The notes under the pieces are model-generated. The model did no database searches. It saw only the letters and a program-made list of their open reading frames with translations, and was not told where the DNA came from. Made by a program: the position numbers and the translations under genes. A stretch of DNA of 64,000 nt. It comes from Rostratula benghalensis. Taxonomy: Eukaryota; Chordata; Aves; Charadriiformes; Rostratulidae. The DNA lies in assembly GCA_013399305.1 (NCBI GenBank), contig VXAI01000039.1, positions 2,151,804-2,215,803 of the forward strand, read 5' to 3'. Below are positions 49,501 through 58,500 of this stretch, piece by piece (position 1 is the stretch's first letter; each line of letters begins with the position of its first letter).

Positions 49501-52500
49501 GGGACAGAACTCAGCCTATAATAAAAGCTCTTTCTCAGTCTTAAATATAGAGTAGCTGCTTGCTGAAACCAAAATTTTAGGCTGCTCAATCCAACCTTTC
49601 CCAATATCCACAAACCATGCCTTTACGTTTTGCTTTCCTGCCTGCTGAAACTGAGGAAACAACTTACTCTCTTCTGCTGCAGAGACTTTTCCTTTGTTCC
49701 CTTGTTTAGGTCAGGAATCACAGTTCTCCATTTGGATGTGCAGATCTTGAGAGTGCTGTCTTGTCTGACTCTGTAGAGGAGTAAGCCAAGGTTACCCTTG
49801 GCTCTGAAGAAATAATTTCAAGAAGTTTCTTGCAGCCTCCCTTATTAATGGGCCTGATGACTCCAAAATATCCCTATCTATGTGTACACAGCTCAGTTCC
49901 CAGTAACTATCTCATTAATTGTGATTGCTGAAGGTTAGATGAAGCAGAGTTCAAGCTTCTACATTGGGTTTTGGTGGAGGGTTGTTTTTTTTTTTTATTT
50001 TTTTTTTTTAAAGACAAGACAGTCAGGGCAATAATTCAGTGCAGAGTGACAGTGGATCTGTGAATCCTTGAACACCTAAAAGAGGGTACATTTTTTTGTG
50101 TTGCAGCATGGTATTTCAAGAACATGTAGAGGATCAATCACTGTGTTATTTTTTCCAAAATAAACTCCAAAATGAAGCAGAATAAATTGGGTTTCTACAG
50201 AGGCCTTCATGTATAAGACATGCTGCATCTTGCTAGGATAGTTTCTATAACATGTTGCTAATCTGGTGTTTGGTAATCCACACAGGTCCTCCAGACACAG
50301 CTGGATACCTTACTTGAAGGACAAGAAAGCATTAAAAGTTGCAGCAACTTTACAGCCCAAGCCCTCAACCATGGCACTGAAACTGAAGTTCTACTGGTGA
50401 AGAAGCAAATGAGTGACAAGCTGAATGAACTGGCCGAGCGGGACTTCCCGTTGCAGCCCCGTGAAAACGATCAATTGGACTTCATAGTGGAAACAGAAGG
50501 CTTGAAGAAATCCATTCACAATCTGGGTACTATTTTAACCACCAATGCTGTTGCCTCTGAAACAGTTGCCACAGGTGAGGGACTGAGGCAGACCGTGATC
50601 GGACAGCCCATGTCTGTTACCATCACAACTAAGGACAAAGATGGGGAGCTCTGTAAATCTGGGAACGCTTACCTCACTGCTGAGCTGAGCACCCCTGATG
50701 GGAGCGTAGCAGACGGAGAAATACTTGACAATAAAAATGGTACTTATGAATTTTTGTATACTGTTCAGAAAGAAGGGGACTTCACTTTGTCACTGAGACT
50801 TTATGATCAACATATCAAGGGCAGCCCATTCAAACTTAAAGTGGTCAGATCAGCAGATGTATCCCCTACCACTGAAGGGGTTAAGAGGCGTGTTAAATCT
50901 CCTGGCAGTGGGCATGTGAAGCAGAAAGCTGTGAAAAGACCTGCAAGCATGTACAGCACTGGCAAAAGAAAAGAGAATCCCATTGAAGACGATTTAATCT
51001 TCAGAGTAGGTAAGTGACTTGTCTGCTACCTACTGACATAGCTAAAAACAGTTCAGGGAAATGGGATGAAAAAAATTGAAGTTAAATTATTTTAAGGTTA
51101 AAGCTGTAAGTAGAGCAACCAGGTAATACCTTTAGGCATTTTGACTGTTGTTCCTATGAAAGTTTTAAAAGCACATACTTCAGAAATTCTGTATGTAGCA
51201 AAAATTTAATTGGAATTAGGGTTGAGAAATGCGTGCATTTGATGCAGGACAAAATATATTACCACTTCTTTGGTAGAATATTGGGCATCATAAAATGAAA
51301 CTACAGTAAAATTGATGCTTCAGATTAGATTAAATTACTTCTTTAAAAAGTTGCACGGCAAGAAGGGAAGTAGGAGGACTCCTTTAAAACTATTGCCCTA
51401 AAGATTAATCAGATTAATTAACCTGGAAATATATGTTCTAAATCCTGTGGTTAAATAGTTATTTAATTATGCCAGCATAGGACAAAATTATTATTTCCTT
51501 TATTTGTTTTTTCCTCCCCAATATCTAAATATGTTTGGTTCCTGTTCAATATCTAAATATGTTTGGTTCTTTATATAGTGTAATGTTATCTCTTAATCTG
51601 TGGATTTCTAATGCATGGTAGAAATATAACATTTTGGTGTAATTTTCATTTTCAGATCACTTTGGTTTTCATTTTCAGATGCACTTTGGTTTTAAACTAT
51701 ATAATAACTACTATAATTTTAAAAGTCTGTATTGTATTTATGTAATGTCTGCTTGTATAATTAGAAATTTTTCACTTTTCACTTTATACAACTAAAGAAG
51801 AAAGCAAGTTAATTGTTAATAGGAACAAGTCAGGATTTTAGCAATATGTGTTACCAAGCTTGGCAACCAGTTGGCAAGGTGGCTTTCCCCTTTGTAGCAG
51901 AGAAGGGATGGTGATTAATCCTGGAGGGTTTTTAAGTAATTCTGTTGAAAATATGTCTGGACACCATTTGTCAGTTGGTTAGCCCTGTCCATCTGATTTC
52001 TCATCCATCAGTATTTCTGATTTATTCCTTGCTGTGATAAAGAGCACATGCAATAACATAACAGTTTTATATCAGCAAATGCATTCAGCAAGCATCTTTG
52101 ATTGCTGAATAAGACAGTACAATGTAAGCTCTCGACGGAGCTACTCGTAAAATTACTAGCCTTTCCCAGATGGCCATTGTGTTTCCTTGTTAGATAAATG
52201 ACCCCATAAATAAAACAACTTGCTGCATGAGGCAATGATATCCAGTTTTACTGTCAAAAAGGCTTAAGTTTTATGGTGACTGCAGAGTTGTAAGTTAGAA
52301 ATACAATGTAGAGCAATTCATACTGAAGTCAAGCCAGCCTTACAGCAGTAACCACGCTTTATTGTCCAAAGTTGGTAGATAACCTTTGTTAAATTAGTAC
52401 TCTATATATAGATGTATGGGATGTAGCCCGTTCTCTAGTACGAAGGTGTTCTTGTTGCAAAAGCTATTGCTGTGGTGGCTGCTGGCAGAGCCACTGTTAA

Positions 52501-55500
52501 CAAATCCCATGTGGAGGGGGGCCCTTGCACAGGGCACAACGATCAGCCTCAAGCTCCTGCTGCAATAGAAGGAGGGGGACCTGTGGCTCTTCCCAAATGC
52601 AGTGTCGCTGCTGGTACTGGTTAAGTGTGGCAGAGGGTATGTATAAACATAGCCTAGATTTTTTTTGGACTCTATTTTGAGACTGGATGAAACAAAACTG
52701 GTAAGAATAATGTCTGAACCCCATCTATAAATAAAAGATGTCGCTAATCTCTGCTGAAATGGTTGTGACATGTTGCAAGCTAGATAGAGAAGGGGTTGGA
52801 TGGACAGATTAAGATACTATGCCTGTGAGTAACTGGAGAGCTCAGTTGCACATTGTGGCTGACCACTGAATGCTAAGCCCTTTTGTTCACATAGATCAAG
52901 CATTAAGTTGGCCCAGTGTAGGAATTGTAGCTCTCAATGCCTTTTTTTTTTTTTAAAAAAAAAAGGTACATAAAGTTATGATTTTTTTAAAAATCATAAA
53001 ATATTGTGTTTTTATTTTTTAAAGGAGATGTCCTGATACTATTTTAAAATGGATAGTATTTCTATTTAAAATCATTTGGTATGGCTTAAAACATTATTTC
53101 AGCTTGTACGTTCTGCTTCTGTGAGCAATTTCTAGCCTGACTACCAAATAGTGGTATGGCTCCAGTTTGGGTTTTGTTGGTAGTGTGTGCTTCATTTTAT
53201 TTTTTTAACCATTCTCTCCAACATACCATAAGCTATAGAAATCTTAAATGTTTTCCAAAAAGCTCAGTGCCCAATCTGTTATGGCACAGTCATGACTGTG
53301 TGCTTTATTTTGGAGTTCTACTTCTTCCTTTTCTTTACCACTTTATCTCCTTAAAAAAAAGAGAGAAAATAATTAGAACAGGAGCTACACATCTCAAAAT
53401 TTTACTTGATGAAACCTATTGAAAAACTGAGCTAAGAGAATACTTCATCCTACCACAGGTTCAGTTCTCAGCCACTCATTTCATAGAACGGCTGGACTTA
53501 GAGATGTCCCTCTGAGCTTCTGTGGGCTTATGTGTGCATTGCCTGAAAGGTCTCTTAAACCATTGCAGCTGTAATGCTCTAGCTTTTTACGCTCTTCCAC
53601 ATGTGCAAAATCAATGAAGACAGGTAAAACTTCTGACATTTTCACTGGGATTGCCTTCACAGATTTAAGAGTTTGTTTAGTTCCAGTTTAGCTCACTTTG
53701 AAAAGTTAAGGTTTGGCTCATTTGATGAGGTAATCTAAAATAAAGTTTATTGCTGTCTTCCAACACAACTGCAAATCCCTGCTTTGAACCCATCGTTGAA
53801 TTCCTCTGATAGCCCTGGCCAAATCTGGATTTTTATTTTAAACTGGGCAAACTAAATCTTTTACTTGGGCTGCCAGAAGCTCATACAGCTGTGCTGGAAA
53901 ACCGTATTGCAATATTCCTATGGGCATCCAAGTACACAGAGTATGCTATTGTATATATGCTGATATATGGGCTTTTATGCACAAATAAATTGATTAGCTC
54001 CTAACAAGAGATTGTCCTTGTGCTAGTATTAACATAGGTAACATTCATACAGCATTAGTACAGTTAAGTGCTTCCGTTCATGGGGAATTTTGCATTGTAT
54101 CTTTTGCCAATTCTGTGTTATTCATGGCTTTTAAAGTGGCATGTGGTTCTGTTCAGATGTTTTAAGATCAAGCTATTGATTACACATTCATACATTTGTG
54201 TAATTCATTATTTACAAGAACAGAGTATTTCTTGCTTCTTCCTTTCTCAATAAATTACATCATCCTTTATAAACAGGTGTGATCTCTAAGAGTGTATCCA
54301 TGCAGTTATCTGTGTACCGCATACTTAGCCTATACAAATGAAAACAAGAATATGCTTCTGATATCCAAAAAATAATCATTACACTTTTTTTTTCCTACCC
54401 CTACAAGTGGTAGGAAGCACTGAAGTGAGAAGGAAAGATCTTTTTCATTACCTTGCTTTCATGCCTCAGACCCATGCTGAGAAAGAAGTAAATTGAGGTG
54501 AGGGATGTTCACAGTGTCACCTACTTCCACCTTCCATGGTAACCCTCTCCCATGTCCTCCAAAGGACGGTTAAGAGCCATGTGTGGCGTGATTTAGCTGC
54601 TCTGTCCAGGACTCCAGCTTGTGCTGTAGCTCTGCCATACTGTGCTGTATGGCTTGGTATTTTTTCTCTTCTGGCACTTTTCATGACTGGGTTCTTTGAC
54701 ACCATTTAGCAGTAGTGGTGCTATTTCCCACTTCAACTGCTTTTTCTCTACATTTATTTATTCTTAGGATTGGCATCAGATACAGCCAGATGGAGAGTTA
54801 GCTCTATGCTAGCAAGTTCAATTTTCTTTTTCCTCAGACTGTGTTTAGTTATCTGTTCGGTCATGTATCTGAGCACCTAAGTTTAGGTGGTACATTTAAT
54901 GTGTGTAATTCAGTCTGATTTAAATTTTAAAAAAAAAGTGCCTTTAACAGTACCTTCTGTCAGCATCCTTACTAGGTATAGGTATCATCTTCTGGTCTGT
55001 TATCAATGGTGAATGCAAATAGGAGCTTTAATGTCAATTTATTCCACAAAAAAACACATGAAGAAGGCCTGTATAATAATAGCTTTAGCACAATTTAAAA
55101 GCGGGGGGGAGCAAGGGGATTCTTGAATCAGGTGTTTCTTCTTTGATTTTCTCTGGGAATGGAAACGCATGAGTAGTTGTTCCATGTAGTGCAGAAGTAT
55201 GGTATGTGAAATGCAGAAGCCCCTCTGACTACATACCTGTATCAAACAGTGTCTGAAGAACTCTGTCATCACATTGCTGATCCCAGCATGGGTCTGATGT
55301 CCTGACGACAAAGACTTGGTCTTGGTTCAGCTTGTGTCATTTGGGGTGTACCTCTGCTGTACCAGCAAAGAATTGCTTCTGAGGTGCACCCACCCCCAGG
55401 ATCTGTGCATTCCTAGGTGTGGCAGCAGGGGCCCTGCTGCATAAGCAAGGCTCGGAAGTAGTCCTTGGCCAAGCTTTTAGGCACAGATGCTGTGTAAAGC

Positions 55501-58500
55501 AAATTAATACAAATCAGCCCAAACTTCACTATCAACACTGTGTGGGAGTATCTGCCAGAGTTCCTACTGAATTATTCATTCCTCTTTAAAGGTTACAAAT
55601 ACAAACATTGTGTGCCTTCATCCAACAGACCGTTTGATTTTAAAACTTAGATTTGCATAGGAGCTTGGATTAGATACACTGACATTATTTTACAATAAGC
55701 ACAGAGCTTGTTAGCAGTCTGATTTGGTGCAGTTTTACTACAGAGCCTTTTGCATTTCAGGTCAATCTATTACGAGGGAGAGGGCATCATGTACTCAGAA
55801 CATGTAAGGTTTGACTAACTATCTTTAGGTGCTCTGAGGAAAAAAAGAAACGAAGCTAGGGAACAAGAAAACAACTTGATGCTTGTTTTATGCAGTGTGT
55901 GCATGGCCCTTTCCATACTGTTTAGTTTTATACTTTTTCCAGTACCATGTATAGAACAGTCCAAGAAGTATTTGAAGTGTTGTAGGCAGGAAAGAAATGG
56001 TAGTTAAGCAACACATTATGGCTACATAAAACCTCTAAAGCATCCCCATTAATCTGTAGTCATTCTGCAGGGGTTTTGTTTCTGAATCCATTCTCTTCCT
56101 GCTGGGGGCAGTGAAATATTTTTTGTGTGTTTTAGGAAGCTGATAAATCTCAGTTCACAAGCAGAGAGGTTATTATTTGTATTAATAAAATTTAGAAAGG
56201 AAAAAATGCTCCTTTTATTAGTATAAGCATCAAAAATGCACATTGTACAACAGGTTTGTCCAAATGCCCAGGATTTACAAAGCAGATTCTCCTTGTAGTT
56301 ACTTAATACAATTTTTAACATATCCTGTATTTAATGGGCTTTTATGTTATTTTTTTTCCCTTTTATTTGGCGAGATTCAATCTGGCCTCTGTTGTGCGGG
56401 AATAAAAGATTGAAATTATGAAGCATTCTATGTGTGCTAGATTGTCTTGAGCTGAAAATTGATACTCTTTTTTGAAGAGCATATCATCAAAGCTAATTGG
56501 TTTGTACAGGCTGTGCTCAGAAATACCAGAAGGAATTATATAGGGCTAAGGCAAACGTGATACTTTATTACCTGCATAGAAAGATGGTATAAAAGGAGCT
56601 ATTCCACAGACCACGCATCTCTTTCCTAATAGTGCTCTTCAGCCTGCACTTTTGAAAATCCTGCTATCCACTCTGAATTCCATTAGCTTGCCACAGAAGT
56701 TGCAGTAAAATGTCTTTTTCCTCCTTTGTGCTCCACCGTAGCTCAGAACAGTAGGGAGGGAATGCTGGGCAAAAAAGAGGCTGCTTTCCTCTCTAAACCA
56801 AGGCTGCTTAGGAAGCACTGGAATGAGGATCCCACAACTGTCCTCTGATTCCAGCCCTGTACATTTGAAATGTTGGTGCTTCTCCAGGCTAAGGAGGGAT
56901 GGGTGACTGCCCATGACTGAGGGCAGACAAGGCTTATGGTGCTGGCCCTGATACAGAGGGGTGGTATCTTGCAGTAAAAGATTTGCTGAAGACTCTCAGG
57001 CAGGTATATTTATAAGGCAGGAATCTCTACTTACAGGGAGGAGCTGTCATCCTTTGGTATTACAGAGTTGCAGGATCCTGCTTTTCCAGAGGCTGACATG
57101 CTTTACTTTCCTCTCATCGTTTGAACTGCTGCCACTGCTTGTGCTTGGATTCAGATCAAAAGTTCAAAGCTATCTGTTCTCCTCTTGAACATAAGTTAGG
57201 AAATAAGCTGTGTTTCACTAACCTCAGCTTTCTGCTTCGGAGAAATTTGTGCCACTTCAGAGGGGACTGTACAAAGGCCTGGGTGCAAATTAGAACCTAT
57301 GCAATGGGTTTAATAACTGCAAAGCACTGTGTGCAAAGATGTTGCACGGAGCTGAATTTCATCTGCATGCAGTGTTAATAAATTACTACTTCTTAAACTT
57401 ACTGTGAAATGTGACTATGGCATTCCTGGGTAATTTCTTCTATTTTTCCTTTGATGTATGTCTACAAGGTCCCGCTGAAGAACACTCAGACTAACTATTT
57501 ATATAGGTCTCTTTTACCTTTAAAAATGAAATTCCTTGACTTTCAAGAATGTTTCTCTAAGGGTAAAGAGCATACATTCCATAAAGTTTGTGCTAGTTGA
57601 TTCCAGATGCTCTAACTTACTCCTCCTCTTTTCTAACGAATGTTTTCCCTTTACTCTCGGTAGTAAAAAGAATGTTTTTCCCTTTTCATCCATTCATTTT
57701 GGCTAAAAGGCAAAAAGGAAACTTATCATTAGCATATGGTGGAAAAAAGTTACTGCATGCATCCCTCAGGGTGCTCATTAAAAGAATACACAGAAATGGC
57801 TCAAGTGTGGGTAATGTAATTGGTGTGTAACTCACTATTCCCTGACTGTGTACTTTCCTCTTGCAGTACAAAAATTGAGAAGTGTTTGCCTTGTGTAGTG
57901 GATGGAGCATATGGAGTTCAAGAAAACAAGCCTTGAAACAAAGGGACATGCTTGCAGCACCAAGTGCAGTGGAATTAAATGTTACTTGTTAGCCGGTGAC
58001 AGGAAATATGCATCCCACAGCCAACACTACAGCAGAAAAAAGGGTAGTTAAGAGTATGCACCCTTAATGTATGTCTTATATTGGGCATCGCAGTCAGAGT
58101 AATTTTAATCACTGAGCTTGTGGATAGTTTGGACTACAATAAAATACAAGTTTTTCAATTGAAACCATACAATGAAACCAATTAGTGTCTGATATGCAGC
58201 CAGTGAATGCAGGAAAAACAGTGCTGTGACCAAGTCTTGGAAAGAACAGCTTGTAGAGTCTTCTTGTTTCAAAATTCGTTCATTCATTATGAATAACCTT
58301 GGGGTCCAAGATCATAATTGCAGTCTTGTCTAAAGACCCCTGAGCCTTCTTTACAAACAAAGCAGGAATTTGGATACTGTTCCTTTGCTTAGAATCAGGC
58401 ATTTTAGGGCTGACCTTTTAAAGACCTCAGTTTGCTGTTTGATGCTCTCCTCACAATGTCTGAGAACAAACATCTAAGTAATGAGGCATCTAAACTTAAT

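Larger units (their letters stand above)
45769..50285 (+). other. TRIM2: TRIM2 intron 4
   Basis: 4517 bp. It contains two sense-strand LTRs (47141-47719 and 47820-about 48860). A T-rich tract lies at about 49984-50010, 280 bp before the exon 5 acceptor. The remaining parts (45769-47140, 48865-49980) show nothing recognisable. Confidence 0.85.
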
